Shown here piece after piece: positions 9,603 through 22,820 of a DNA stretch of 64,000 nucleotides. The notes under the pieces were generated by a model. The model was not told where the DNA came from and ran no database searches. It was given only the letters and a program-made list of their open reading frames with translations. Origin of the DNA: Aegilops tauschii subsp. strangulata (taxonomy: Eukaryota > Streptophyta > Magnoliopsida > Poales > Poaceae); contig NC_053040.3 in the NCBI RefSeq assembly GCF_002575655.3, forward strand, positions 149,917,148-149,981,147, written 5' to 3'. Numbering within the stretch: the first letter of the stretch is position 1; every line of letters begins with the position of its first letter. The translations under genes and the position numbers were made by a program.

Positions 9603-11139
9603 TGTTAGGGTATATTTCTCCCTTAGTGGTTTTGGTGATTGATGATAATGCATTTGCGGAATAATCGTGTGCATTGAGCATTTCAGATATTCTATGGCAC
9701 AAGACGATTTGAGCCCCTCGGAGTTATAGAGTGAAGACATTTACTTTCCCCGCCTTTCTTTTTCGGTGGACTTGAGTCGTAAGAAAACCGTACTATCAAG
9801 AGGGGTCCGCATCGGAAAGGTTTGGGTGGAATCATCACTTACTCATCTTCATTTGCACCCACTTCTATTCCCGTACCTTTGGAGTTCATCTATGTGCTTC
9901 TGATAACCTGTCCCGAGGCAGCGGGAGTACCGCTTGTGCGGTACTGCCGCTGATCCAGTTTCGCGGCCACTGCCGCTTATTCTTTGTGTTCTGTTGCTTC
10001 TTCGCGCTCAACGGCAGTTGAGCGGAAGTAGAGTAGCAGTACCGCTTGCGGTACTTCCGTCTCTACTACCGCCCATCTCCGCTGATCTCCCTGTAGCTCA
10101 CGAACTTAAGCAGAAGTGGAGCGTTAGTACCAATTGCGTGCGGTACTACCGCTTCCACTATCGCTTACTCATGGCCTTCTGGACAGGTTTTCCACTGAGC
10201 GACGGTAGGATGGCAATAGGACAGCGGTAGTACCGCTAGGGCGAGCGGTAGTACCGCTCCGGCGGCACTACCATCTCGTGGCTCTCTACCAGTGCACTTA
10301 GGCCTGGAAGTACCGCCCGGGCGGTAGTATCGCTCCTAGAGCGGTACTACCGCTTGTGTGCGGGACGTGGACAGAAAAACGATTGGATTTGTCCTCACTA
10401 TATATAGGGGTTCCTCTTCCCCAAGAATACTTACCTCTTTCTTCCCCAAACTCCATTGTTGCTCAAAGCTCCATTCTCGCCCGGTCTCTCTCCCTAACCA
10501 ACCAATCTTGTTGATTTTCTAGGGTTTGGTTGAGAGGGCCCCCGATCTACACTTCCACCAAGAGATATTAATTTGACTCTCCCCACGAATCCCTTGCGGA
10601 TCTTGTTACTCTTGGGTGTTTGAGCACCCTAGACGGAAGAGGTCACCTTGGAGCCACAATCCATTGTGGTGAAGCTTCGTGGTGGTGTTGGGAGCCTCCA
10701 ATTAAGTTGTGGAGTTGCCCCAACCTTGTTTGTAAAGGTTCGGTTGCCATCTTCAAGGGCACCACTAGTGGAATCACGACATCTTGCGTTGTGCGAGGGC
10801 GTGAGGAGAATACGGTGTCCCTAGTGGCTTCTTGGGGAGCATTGTGCCTCCACACCTCTTCAACGGAGACATACCCCCCCTCAAGGTAAGGAACTTCGGT
10901 AACACATCCTCGTCTTCACCGGCTCCACTTGTGGTTATCTCTTACCCTTACTTTGTGCAAGCTTGTATTGTGTGGTATCGTTTGCTTGCTTGTGTTGTGG
11001 TTGTTGCTAGTATCATATAGGTTGTTCACCTAGTTGCATATCTAGACAACCTTTTGTTGCTTAACCTAATTTGTTAAGAAAAGCTAAAAATTGGCAGTTG
11101 CCTATTCACCCCCTCTAGTCAACCATAACGATCCTTTTG
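9603..11139 (+). mobile_element. Solo LTR, 1537 bp, TSD ATTAT
   Basis: It begins TGTTAGGGTATATTT and ends ...CACCCCCTCTAGTC...GATCCTTTTG. The 5-bp flanks 9598-9602 and 11140-11144 are both ATTAT. The end TG rather than CA suggests two point changes. TATATATAG is at 10399-10407. No internal domain or second LTR is present, so unequal recombination has left one LTR. ORFs inside are not coding. Confidence 0.8.
9930..10350. repeat. Cluster of GCGGTAGTACCGC palindromes
   Basis: Within the U3 part of the solo LTR, the motif (A)GCGGTAGTACCGC(T) and its variants recur, with near-perfect inverted copies at about 10211, 10233, 10313 and 10337. Each can form a small hairpin. Confidence 0.75.
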
Positions 11140-12930
11140 ATTATTATTATCTTAATTATCGAGGCAACCCCGTGCGACAGATAGGGCATGTGGTAGGACA
11201 CTGATTCTTGATGCAGGACTCGTGCCGATCAGGATTCTTGATGCAGGGTTCATAACAAGTACATATCAATGGGTAACTTCCGGCGCACAAATTAAGATCA
11301 TATCTGGTCCCAACAAAAATACATGGTTGTGAGCATTAAGACCTCATACCCGTACCTCTTTTTATTATAAGTGTTTGAGTCATCGTTTGCTTAATTGATC
11401 CGGTCAAAAGCTGAAATTGATCCTTTAATGAAAGCTTGCTAGAGACCATCGCTTCAAGGGAACCTTCCTCTCATGGGTCCGATAACCCAGGGTCACCTCT
11501 GGGAAAATAGGTGAGGGATACTTTTCTGTTCCTTTATCGGATCACTAAAAAGGAGGTATCGTAGCCCCGCCATAGTTGTCATCATAGCCGGTTGAAGTAA
11601 TGGAGAGTGTCAGTTCCAGCATCCCGCCACCACGGTTGCAGCGCCTGCCAAGTCATGTTCACTGCTGAAAGCTCTAACGGTCATAGTTCCAACAACCGGT
11701 GGTTGTTATTCCAGCACCCACCGGTTGTGGTCACCACTGGAAGCTCCCCGTGTTCGCTCAACATTCATCCATCAGGATTCCAACATCTATCCATTGCCAT
11801 GCCAACATCAACATGTCACGGTTCTAGTACCTAGCCATCGCCATTACAACATCCAGATGTCGCGGTTGCAACACGCCACCGGTCATGTGGTCTCTACCAT
11901 TCGCTACACCCCGGTTGACAGTCGTAACAGCTGGGTGGTCGCACCATCTCTCCAGACATCCACATATATTGCCCACACATCGAAGCAGGGGAGTGGAGGT
12001 GGGTGCGGCTTTGAATGAAAAAGGGAGAGATTGGGAATGATATGGTCGTTGTGGGGAGGGGGTAGAGAAGGATAGGGAGGTCGCGTGCATTGGAGCTTAA
12101 AGGAGAAGTGAGCGACGGGGCATGATTTTGATGAAGCTTTTTGTCAAAGAGGGGAGAGAGAGAGTGAGACAAGGGGGAGAAGAAACATGTGGAGGAGATC
12201 AGCGTAGCTGGATGAGGATGGGAAGGAGTGGTCACTTTGTTTTAGATGTGGGGCCAATAGACGAGGGGTGCAGAACCTCGAAGCAGCGCCGCCCATGATT
12301 TGCCTCACACGTGCTAATCGCAACATTTCCACATGCATGATATACTTAAGAGCATATCCAACAGATCCCCCAAAACAATTAAAATCCCCAAACAACTACC
12401 ATTTGAGGTACTTTGGACAATAAAAAACTCCAACATATGCCCTATCTCTATATGGGGCCCCAATTTTTTTTACAAGTGCCCTAAATTTTTCCTACAGCTG
12501 TTGCATATTTGCAGCACCTCTAGTGGCTTCCCCAAAACCAAAAATGTTGCGGCTGAAACCTATGCATCGCGGTGAAACTTCTCCGTCGCCGACCGTCGCC
12601 ACCCCACGTCGATTTGGGCCGGTTCCCGCTGCCACACGCTGTCGGCTGCCGCCGTGACTCCGTCGGCCGCCCCCAGCTCCACCGCCACCCCGCTGCTCGA
12701 GACATCTATCGTGACCCATGCGTCGCTAGCGAATCTAGGGACGATGTTGCCTCATTCCGGCTGTTCCCAGACCGACCGCTACCTGAGATGGTCATCCTAG
12801 CACCGCCACCACCCAGAGATGTATATTAGCGGCCGCCGATGAGCCACCGCTCCTTGCCAAGCTTCGAGCACTCGGTCGGCGTGGTGTCGCTAGATTTATC
12901 TGCATCCCCCGGCTCCCCTACGGTCCCTGC
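11140..12930. other. Unclassified repeat-like DNA, no gene
   Basis: 11140-11580 looks like the continuation of the sequence broken at 9602. 11600-12050 has repeated short motifs (GGTTGCA, CCGGTTGT, CCAACATC) typical of TE sequence. GAGCATATCCAACAGATCC near 12350 resembles a Harbinger-type terminal sequence, but I found no matching right end. 12560-12830 is GC-rich with only shadow ORFs. Confidence 0.35.
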
Positions 12931-14503
12931 TGCTACTTCTTGAGCTTGCGTTGATTTTTTCCTTTGAAGAGGAAAGGGTGATGTAGCAAAGTAGAGATAA
13001 GTATTTTTCTTAGTTAAGAACCAAGGTATCAATCCAGTACGAGGAACAAGCAAGTCTCCAATCTATGCACCTGCACAAACTAACAAACACTTACACTCAA
13101 CGCGAAAAAGGGGTTGTCAATCCCTTCACGGTCTCGAACAAGAGTGAGATCTAATAGAGATATGTATGAAAGATAAATAAAAAGGCAAACTAAAGTAAAT
13201 ATAAATAAATTGCAGCAAGGTATTCTTGGGTTTTTTGCTTTATATATCAGAAAATATATGATGGAAAATAGACCCGGGGGCCATAGGTTTCACTAGATGC
13301 TTCTCTCTTGAAAGAAAACATACGGTGAGTAAACAAATTACTGTCGAGCAATTGATAGAAAAGCGCAAAGTTATGATGATATCCAAGGCAATGATCATGA
13401 ATATAGGCATCACGTCCATGTCAAGTAGACCAAAACGATTCTGCATCTACTACTATTACTCCACACATCGACCGCTATCCAACATGCATCTAGAGTATTA
13501 AGTTCATAAGAACGGAGTAACACCTTAAGTAAGATGACACGACGTAGAGGGATAAACTCAAGAAATATGATGAAAACCCCATATTTTTACCCTTGATGGC
13601 AACAATACAATACGTGCCTCACTACCCCTACTTTGTCACTGGGTGAGGACACCGCAAGATTGAACCCAAAACTAAGCACCTCTCCTATTGCAAGAAGAAC
13701 CTATCTTGTTGGCCAAACCAAACCAATAATTCGAAGAGATATGCAAAGATATTTGATCATGCATAAAAGAGTTCCAAAAAGACACAAATAATATTCATAG
13801 ACAATTTGATCATAAATCCACAATTCATCGGATCTCGACAAACACACCGCAAAAGAATATTACATCGGATGGAACTCCAAGAACATCGAGGAGAACATGG
13901 TACTGAAGATCATAGAGAGAGAAGAAGCCATCTAGCTACTAGCTATGGACCCGTAGGTCCATATGGTAAACTACTCTCGCTTTATCGGAAAGGTAATAGA
14001 ATCGATGTAGATGCCCTTCGTGATCGAATCCCCCTCCGGCAAGGTGCGAGAAAAGGCCCCAAGATGGGATCTCATAGGAACAGAGGCTTACGGGGGTGGA
14101 AAAGTATTTTGGTGGATGCCTCTGATGTTGGGGGAATATTTGGGTATTTATGGAGCAAAGATTAGGGTTGGAAGGTCTACGAGGGGCCCACAAGCATGGG
14201 GGCGCGCCCCTAGGGCTTGTGGCCACCCCGTAGGTTTTCTGGCCTCCTCACCATGTCTCCTGGGTGTCTTCTGGTCAAAGAAAAATCATCACAAAAGTTT
14301 TATTCCGTTTGGACTCCGTTTGTTATTCCTTTTTCGTAAAACTCAAAAACAAGGAAAACACAGAAACTGGCACTGGGCTCTAGGTTAATAAGTTAGTTGC
14401 AAAAATAATATAAAATAGCATATTAATGCATATAAAACATCCAAAATAGATAATATAATAGCATGGAACAATAAAAAATTATAGATACGTTGGAGACGTA
14501 TCA
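12931..14503 (-). repeat. 3' LTR of a minus-strand Gypsy element
   Basis: On the minus strand it starts TGATACGTCTCCAACG at 14503 and ends CTCAAGAAGTAGCA at 12931 (1573 bp). Upstream in element orientation is a polypurine-like AAGCATGGGGATGCT (14504-14518). The terminal sequence is that of the common Sabrina/WHAM/Fatima-like Triticeae Gypsy group as I recall it; the exact family is uncertain. Confidence 0.8.
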
Positions 14504-16749
14504 AGCATCCCCATGCTTAATTCCTGCTCGTCCTCGAGTAGGTAAATGATAAAAACAGAATTTTTGATGTGGAATGCTACCTAACATATTTATCCATGTA
14601 ATCTTCTTTATTTTGGCATGAATATTCAAACCCATAAGATTCAAAACAAAAGTTTAATATTGAGATAAAAACAATAATACTTCAAGCATACTAATAAAGC
14701 AATCATGTCTTCTCAAAATAACATGACCAAAGAAAGTTATCCCTACAAAATCATATAGTCTGGCTATGCTCCATCTTCATCACACAAAGTATTTCATCAT
14801 GCACAACCCCGATGACAAGCCAAGCAATTGTTTCATACTTTTGGTGTTCTCAAACTTTTTCAACTTTCACGCAATACATGAGCGTGAGCCATGGATATAG
14901 CACTATGGGTGGAATAGAATATGGTGGTTGTGGATAAGACAAAAAGAAGGAGAAAGTCTCACATCGACTAGGCGTATTAACGGGCTATGGAGATGCCCAT
15001 CAATAGATATCAATGTGAGTGAGTAGGGATTGCAATGCAATGGATGCACTAGAGCTATAAGTGTATGAAAGCTCAAAAACAAACTAAGTGGGTGTGCATC
15101 CAACTCGTTTGCTCACGAAGACCTAGGGCAATTTGAGGAAGCCCATCATTGGAATATACAAGCCAAGTTCTATAATGAAAAATTCCCACTAGTATATGAA
15201 AGTGACAAAATAAAAGACTCTTTATCATGAAGAACATGGTACTACTTTGAAGCACAAGTGTGGAAAAATGATAGTAACATTGTCCCTTCTCTCTTTTCTC
15301 TCATTTTTTGTTTGGGCTTCTTTGGTCTCTTTTCTTTTATTTGGGCTTCTTTGGCATCTTTTATTTTTATAATAAAGTCTGGAGACTCATCCCAACTTGT
15401 GAGGGAATCATAGCTTCCATCATCCTTTCCTCACACGGGACAATGCTCTAATAATGATGATCATCACACTTTTATTTACTTACAACTCGATACTAGAACA
15501 AAATATGACTCTATATGAATGCCTCCGGCAGTGTGCCGGGATGTGCTATGATCAAGAGTGACATGTATAAAAAATATGAACGGTGGCCTTGCCACAAATA
15601 CTATGCCAACTACATGATCATGCAAAGCAATATGCCAATGATGGTGCGTGTCATAATAAACGGAACGGTGGAAGTTGCATGGCAATATATCTCGGAATGG
15701 CTATGGAAATGCCATAATAGGTAGGTATGATGGCTGTTTTGAGGAAGGGTATATGGTGGGTTTAATGCACTGGCGAAAGTTGCGCGGCACTAGAGAGGCT
15801 AGCAATGGTGGAAGGGTGAGAGTGCGTATAATCCATGGACTCATCATTAGTCATAAAAAACTCACATACTTATTTCAAAAATTTATTAGTCATCGAAACA
15901 AAGAACTACACGCATGATTCTAGGGGGATAGATTGGTAAGAAAAGACCATCGCTCGTCCCTGGCCGCCACTCATAAGGAAGAGAATCAAAAAATAAATCA
16001 TGCTCCGACTTCATCACATAATGGTTCACCATACGTGCATGCTACGAGAATCACAAACTTCAACACAAGTATTTCTACCAATCCACAATTACTCACTAGC
16101 ATGACTCTAATATCACCATCTTTATATCTCAAAACAATATGCAAGGAATCAAACTTCTCATAGTATTCAATGCTCTCTATATGAAAATTTTATTATATCC
16201 CTCTTGGATGCCCATCATATTAGGACTAAATTCATAACCTCAGCAAATTACCATGCTGTTTAAAGACTCTCAAAATAATATAAGTGAAGCATGAGAGTTC
16301 AACAATTTCTATAAAATAAAGCCACCGCCGTGCTCTAAAAAGATATAAGTGAACCAATAGAGCAAACTGCCTAGCTCAAAAGATATAAGTGAAGCACATA
16401 GAGTATTCTAATAAATTCATGATTAATGCGTGTCCCTCTTAAAAGGTGTGTACAACAAGGATGATTGTTGAAAACTAAAAAGCAAAGACTCATTTCATAC
16501 AAGACGCTCCAAGCAAAACACATATCATGTGGTGAATAAAAATATAGCCTCAAGTAACTTTACCAATGGAAAGAAGACGAAAGAGGGGATGCCTTCCGGG
16601 GCCTCCCCAAGCTTAGATGCTTGGTTGTCCTTTAATAGTACCTTGGGGTGCCTTTGGAATCCCCAAGCTTAGGCTCTTGCCACTCCTTATTCCATAGTCC
16701 ATCAAATCTTTACCCAAAACTTGAAAACTTCACAACACGAAACTCAATT
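14504..16749 (-). mobile_element. 3' non-coding internal part of the minus-strand Gypsy element
   Basis: AT-rich sequence with AAGCTTGGGGATTCC-type motifs on the minus strand (near 16600-16670), as found in the long 3' untranslated part of this Gypsy group. No protein domain remains. It ends abruptly at about 16750 against plus-strand LTR sequence, so the 5' half of the element is lost. Confidence 0.65.
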
Positions 16750-17160
16750 CTCGAGAGAAGCCACTAGTGAAATGTACGCCCCCCGCGTCTCTTCTTTATT
16801 ATATTTGCCTTCGCGCTCTATTTTTATTTGCTTTTATTTTCAGATCTATTAATCCAAAAATACAAAAATACCTTGCTGCAATTTTTATTTATTTATTTTA
16901 TCTCACGTTCCCGCGAGATCTATTTATCCAAACTACTACAATTTTACCTATCTTTTTACCCGTGAGGGATTGACAACCCCTCTCTTACGTCGGGTTGCAA
17001 GTATTTGTTCTTTGTGTGCAGGAGCAGTTTACGTGGTGTTGCGTGGTTCTCCTACTGGTTCGATAACCTTGATCTCATCATTGAGGGAAATACCTACCAT
17101 AGATGTGCTGCATCATCCCTTCCTCTTTGGGGAAATACCAACGTAGTTCAATCCGCATCA
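16750..17160 (+). repeat. 3' portion of a plus-strand Gypsy LTR
   Basis: GAGAAGCCACTAGTGAAA at 16755 and GAGGGATTGACAACCCC near 16964 belong to the second half of a related LTR in the opposite orientation. It ends CATCA at 17160. No primer-binding site follows; instead it joins the 3' internal part of the element, implying an internal deletion. Confidence 0.6.
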
Positions 17161-17891
17161 ATGACAACCTCTACTTCCCTCTGCGAAGGGCATATCTTTT
17201 ACTTTTACCTTCTACCTCTATACAAGAGTCATGGTGATCTTCACCTTTCCTTTTTACACTTTTTCTTTTTGGCAAGCACTATATGTTGGGGAAAGATCCA
17301 TATATATATATATATCCACTCGGATGTAGGTTATCATAAATTATTATTGTTGACATTACCCTTGAGGTAAAAGGTTGGGGGGGGGGGTGAAACTATAAGC
17401 CCCTATCTTTCTCTGTGTCCATTAAGGCTTTGAACCCATAAGTATCGCGCGAGTGTTAGCAATTATGAAAAGACTAAGAGATGGTTGAGTATGTGGACTT
17501 GCTATACAAAATCTCTTACATTGAATCTTACCAATATTATGATAAATTGCAATTGCTTCAATGACTAAGATCGTGGTTTGTTAGTTTTCAATAAAGTTTC
17601 TGATTCATACTTTACTTTGTGAACGAATTGTCACTTTAGCATAAGAAATTATATGACAATATATATTGCTATTCTAAAGATGATCATGATGCTCTCATGT
17701 CCGTATTTTATTTTATCGACACCTCTATCTCTAAACACGTGGACATGATTATCGATTTGGCTTCTGCTTGAGGACAAGCGAGGTCTAAGCTTGGGGGAGT
17801 TGATACGTCCATTTTGCATCATGCTTTTATATTAATATTTATTGCATTATGGGCTGTTATTACATATTTTGGTACAATACTTATGCCTTTT
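17161..17891 (+). mobile_element. 3' internal end and LTR start of the plus-strand Gypsy element
   Basis: Non-coding internal sequence includes a TA repeat near 17300 and an 11-G run near 17379, and ends with polypurine tract GCTTGGGGGAGT before TGATACGTCC, the LTR start at 17801. The LTR stops after 91 bp at 17891, where CACTACTGCAGG begins, so the CACTA-like sequence interrupts or replaces it. Confidence 0.65.
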
Positions 17892-18326
17892 CACTACTGC
17901 AGGATACTGCTAACGTGACACTATGATCAGAGACCCTTCGACGAAACTATGTGCGATGCCATAATCGCAAATGGTGGTGTAAAAAAACCGTCAAAAAAGT
18001 TGCAAAACATTTGCGATGGAGGATGCATCAAACACGGTTCAGATTTTAGTTGCGTGTGCGATGCAGGGCATAACGTTCAGCTCAATTAACTATTTGCGAT
18101 GAGGAGGAACAAAAGAAATGGGCAGCCATATGAAGGTGTGTGCGATGTACAGCATACGGTTCACTCGGATGAACTGTTTGTGATTAGGCAACACAAAAGA
18201 AACGGTCAGCCAAATCAAGGTGTGTGCGATATACGACATGCGGTTCACTCGGATGAACTGTTTGCGTTGAGACATGAGAACAGAAATGGTTCAACTTAAC
18301 AAGATGTGTGTGATACGCGGCAAACA
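17892..18326 (+). mobile_element. Terminal/subterminal region of a CACTA-like element
   Basis: Begins CACTACTGCAGGATACTGC, a plausible CACTA terminus, followed by many TGTGCGATG / TTTGCGATG motifs and inverted ACGGTTCACTCGGATGAAC blocks (18150 and 18243). The region resumes at 22474 beyond a solo LTR. No matching right terminus was found, so the element boundary is tentative. Confidence 0.55.
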
Positions 18327-21300
18327 TGTCGGGACCCCGATTCCAAGTCACACCGATCTAGCCTGTAACACCTCATATCACTTTGCGGCCTCACGCACGG
18401 TACTCCCACGGGTGTCGCCTTACCATGGCCCGAGACCGTTTGCGCCTTTTGGCTCACGTATATGACAATGTCGCTAGCATCCATATGACAGAGAACCCGG
18501 GCCGACATGGCTAGTCGTGAACCCAAAGCGGCACTAACGTATGGGGACAGGCATACATGAATCAACATTGAACGTGTCGGTCAGCAGCGTGCGAATCCGG
18601 GCTGTAGCACTGGGCTAACAGGACTCCGGGAACCCGGGCTGTAGCAGGCTAGGCAGGACTCCGGATGTCACCGCGTGACATTTCCCCGAAGGGACAGACA
18701 CAGGAACGATATGAAACACATGCCGGCCAGTCAAGTGTCCAGAGCAGTAGTGCTGGGCTAGCAGGACTCCGGTGAACCGGGCTGTAGCAGACTACTATGG
18801 ATCAAGGAGGCACTAGACTACATTTCCCCATAAGAGAGGCTGCTAAGGATAGACAACTAGATTGTCGGATCCCACACATACCAAGCATTTCAATCATACA
18901 CACAATATGCTCGATATGTGCAAATACAACAAGGCATCACAACAAGACTCTACGACTCAGAGTATTTATTCATTAGGCTCCGAAGAGCCAGATATTACAA
19001 ACATGGGTCTCATGACCCAACATTCAGAGCATACAAGTCAAAGCACATGCGGAAGCTTAGCATGTCTGAGTACAGACATCTACAAATGAAAAAGGCTGAG
19101 AAGCCTGACTATCTACCAGATCCTGCCGAGGGCACAAGATCGTAGCTGAGGTATCAAGCTAAACGTCGAAGTCCACACGGAACTACTAGCGAGACTGACG
19201 TCTCTCTGCAAAACATAAAATAGGCAAACGTGAGTACAAATGTACCCAGCAAGACTTACATCAGAACTAGCTACATATGCATCGGTATCAACAAAGGGGG
19301 TAGTGGAGTTTAACTGCAGCAAGCCAGCTTTGACTCGGTGGCTATCCTGAACTACGACTGGAAGTAACTCTTTTGAGGTGACGCACACGAGTCCACATAT
19401 TCACCATATCAATACACCACTATGGATCCGCTCCCGTCTCCCTACGAGAACGCCATCCATAGCACTCACGCTTATCTTGCGCATTTTAGAGTATCCACTT
19501 TCACTTGTCTATGAACTGTACAGGCAACCCAGAAGTCCTTTACCACGGACACGGCTATTCGAATAGATGATGGTAACCCTGCAGGGGTGTACTTCGTCAC
19601 ACACGCTCTCGCCACTTACCACCATGTACACGTCGTGTACCTCGGCAACCTTCAAGCGGAAGCCTGGCGAGGGAGTCGGCCACGACCTGACTAACCACAC
19701 AAGTCTCTAGTCCAGGTTTATCGCCTATTCGGGTTCCATCCGCAAGGAGATCCGGCCGGGGTGTCGCTCACGGCCCCAAACGATGTGAACAGGGTTCCCA
19801 AGCCCACCTCGACGGATGGATCTACGCTTGGTACACCGTGCCACGGTGCCTAGTCTGTCCCAAGCCCACCTGTACCGGGTACCACTTGGTAGACTACTAA
19901 CACTACCTACAAACACCAGAAACTAGTTGCAACTCCTGGACAGAGATCAAGTTGATTAATAAGTCGAGAGGGGCACTTAAGCATTCCAATGTGTGGTAGT
20001 AACTGTTCATGGATCACAAACACAGAACTCAGTTCCTGAGGACGGTTTCAATGAGACAACCCACCATGTACTCCTACATGGCCTCTCACCGCTACCTTTA
20101 CCAAATCGTGTTCACACACTTAGCTCTCAACAGTAGGACATGTTCACCACATTCCAATTCATTCCCGATGAATCAGACCTGACACAACTCTAAGCAATAG
20201 AAGGCATGACAAACAAGCATGAATGAGTAGGCACATCAGGGCTCAAACAACTCCTACTCATGCTAGTGGGTTTCATCTATTTACTGTGGCAATGACAGGT
20301 CATGCAGAGGATAAAGGGGTTCAGCTACCGCAGCAAGTAACAGATAGATCGTTGTTGTCCTAATGCAGTAAAAGAGAGCAGGAGCGAGAGAGTGGGATTG
20401 TATCGGAATGAACAAGGGGTTTTTGCTTGCCTGGCACTTCTGAAGATAGCATTGAGTCTTCATTAGTGTCAACGATCACAACGGCGGAACATCGTCTACT
20501 GAGGGGGGACAAACACCGGCAACAGAGAGGAAAACCAATCAATGCAATGCAACAATATGATGCATGAATGTGACATGGCAATATGCTATGAATTGAGCTA
20601 ATGCAGCTAGCAACAAGTGCAAGGGAGTCCATTTGAACCAAAGGTTCAAATGCAAACTCTAGTTTGAGCATTTAAAATGCCATTTGAAAGTTTTCACTTA
20701 TACAGCAGGTATAAGTTGGTTTTTCATGCATGAAAGTAGCATAAATGGATAGATTGGATTTTTCTGATAATTTTTCATATATAAATTATTTGATTTGGAG
20801 CTACGGTTGAATTTCTATGATTTTTAGAAGTTTGCACTATTTTCTGGAATTTCCTGTATAAGAATAATTCCAGTAATTGGATTACTGCGTCAGCACTACG
20901 TCACTGTGACGTCAGCTGGTCAACGGGGCGGTCCAGGTCAAACTTTACCTGTGGGGCCCGCACGTCAGTGTCACATCTAACTAACTAAATTAGTTAACAC
21001 TAATTAAATGCTAATGCTAAACAAACAGGGGCATGGGCCCACCTGTCAAGGCTCAGGCCAGTCAAACCCCAGTCCACCGGGGTCAACCCACCAGAGTTGA
21101 CCCGCGGCTCATCGCCGGCGAAGCCAGAGACGGCGGAGACGTTCGGGTTTGCATCTCCGGCGACCAAAGGGGCGGATGAGGGCATCTACGCGGAGCTGGG
21201 ACTCGCCCGCATCCATCTGTGCAAATGGCAGGGGCTGAGGTGGCCCGAGCTCACCGGAGGCAAGCTCGCGGCGGTGGCCGGAGTTCGGGCCAGCACGGGC

Positions 21301-22473
21301 GCGGGGCTATGCTTGGCGAGCGTGCGATCTGAGGGGCTGGGCGGGCTCCTGGGAGATCCATGAGCTCGAGGTCGTGCTCGGACGTGAGTTCGGTGACCTG
21401 CAACGACGACGGCGACAGGCGCGGCGGCGGGAGCTTTGGCCGCGGTGGCCAGGGGGACTAGAGGAGGGATTCGACAGCGGGGAGAGAGGGGTTGGGAGCA
21501 GGAGCTCACAGGGAGGCGGTGCAGTAGGTCAGTGGCCTCGGGGACATCCTTGACGGCGCGAATCGACGGCGAGGGGCTCGGGTGCCCGAGGTTGAAGATG
21601 ACCATGATGACGACTAAGCAGGGCCTCCCGGCGTCCCGTAGCTTGATTGGGAGGACGACGAGGTTTCTGCGGTGCTTCTGGACTCGGCGGAGGGGCGAGG
21701 GTGCACGATGGCCGCGACAGCGGCGAGCGGCGGTCTCGGGTGTGCTCGGCGGGCGTGAGAGAGCGAGCCAGAGGAGGGGAGGGAGGTCCAGAGAGAGGAG
21801 GGAACAGCGAGAGGGCCAGGGCGTTCTGTAGACGCGTCGGGTAGGCTCGGGGGCGCCTCGGTGGCAAGCAGGAGGTGGCCAGGGGTGGCTGCGCCCGTCG
21901 ACACGCAGCAGCTCCTACTGGCGCCGGGAAGAAGACGACTGGCACTGGGCCGCACAGTGTTGGGCTATCCGGTGGGCTGGCAGGTGGGCTGTGCCAGGTA
22001 AGTGGCCAGGTACTTCTCTCTCTCTCTTTCCTAATTTAGTTTCTGTTTTCTATTGTTCTGTAGTCTTTAGGGCTTTATTAAAAATACTTAGACAGATCCA
22101 AAAATCATCAAACTGCTCAATGCCACTTTTTGGAATATAACCAACAGCAAACATTTTAGTTCATGATTATTTGAGCATTTAAAATATTTAATAGCATTTA
22201 AATGCCCAAATGCAAATACTATATGATTTAATTCAGAGCCCAAATATGTCATGGAAAAATGTGCAACACGTCTGGTTATTGCTTCCAGCATTTCCCAGAA
22301 ATGATGAACATTTTTGAAAGCCATTTGGAGTCACTGAGAATATTTTAGTTGAACCTAGTGAAGTCCTTTAATGCTAGGGTTTAGGCAATCCCCATTTCAA
22401 ATTCATTTGAAACTTAAACATGATGCACACATGACTAGCTAGCCTAGAGCAAACCAGAACTAGGGATGTGACA
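18327..22473 (-). mobile_element. Very long solo LTR, 4147 bp, TSD AAACA
   Basis: The plus strand starts TGTCGGGACCCCGATTCC and ends AGGGATGTGACA. The flanks 18322-18326 and 22474-22478 are both AAACA. Taking it as minus (starting TGTCACATCCCTAGTTC) is a guess from the look of the ends. It lacks coding domains; ORFs at 21000-21950 are GC-rich shadows. An LTR over 4 kb resembles large non-autonomous (LARD-type) families. I do not name the family. Confidence 0.75.
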
Positions 22474-22820
22474 AAACAGGTCTGTAATCGGAAACGTGTG
22501 CGAAGACCGATTACAACACAGACGATTACTGCTAACAAGCCGTTGTGTTGTGAGAAAACGATTGCTGGTATACAATTGTGAGTGATTGATGAAAACACCA
22601 CGGACGGGTTCCATTGTTTAGTCTGTGTGCGATGTGATTTTCTTTGTCTGCACAACATCTACGCTCTTTCTATAGAGCATCAACATATATACTTAAAAAG
22701 ATAGCATTGCATAACCAAATTAAACATACAATTGCCAAGTGACTACACACATAACATTTCCACATACCAAAGTAAGCAATTACATGCATACTAAAGTAGG
22801 AGAAATGAGGATCTAATCAT
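22474..22820 (+). mobile_element. Continuation of CACTA-like subterminal region
   Basis: GTGTGCGAAGACCG (22496) and CTGTGTGCGATGTG (22623) continue the motif series of 17950-18320. The final part is an AT-rich 3' untranslated region for the minus-strand exonuclease gene that ends at 22821. Confidence 0.55.

Noticed and set aside
10620..10889. 89-residue plus-strand ORF with a 70-residue antisense partner
   Set aside because: Inside the leader of the solo LTR; no domain, and its frame depends on an LTR that carries no genes.
12350..12560. Harbinger-type MITE starting GAGCATATCCAACAG
   Set aside because: Only one terminus resembles the type; no inverted right end or TTA/TAA duplication could be identified.
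20990..21955. GC-rich ORFs of 60-139 residues on both strands
   Set aside because: They lie inside the 4.1-kb solo LTR, have arginine/proline-rich low-complexity content and show no domain.
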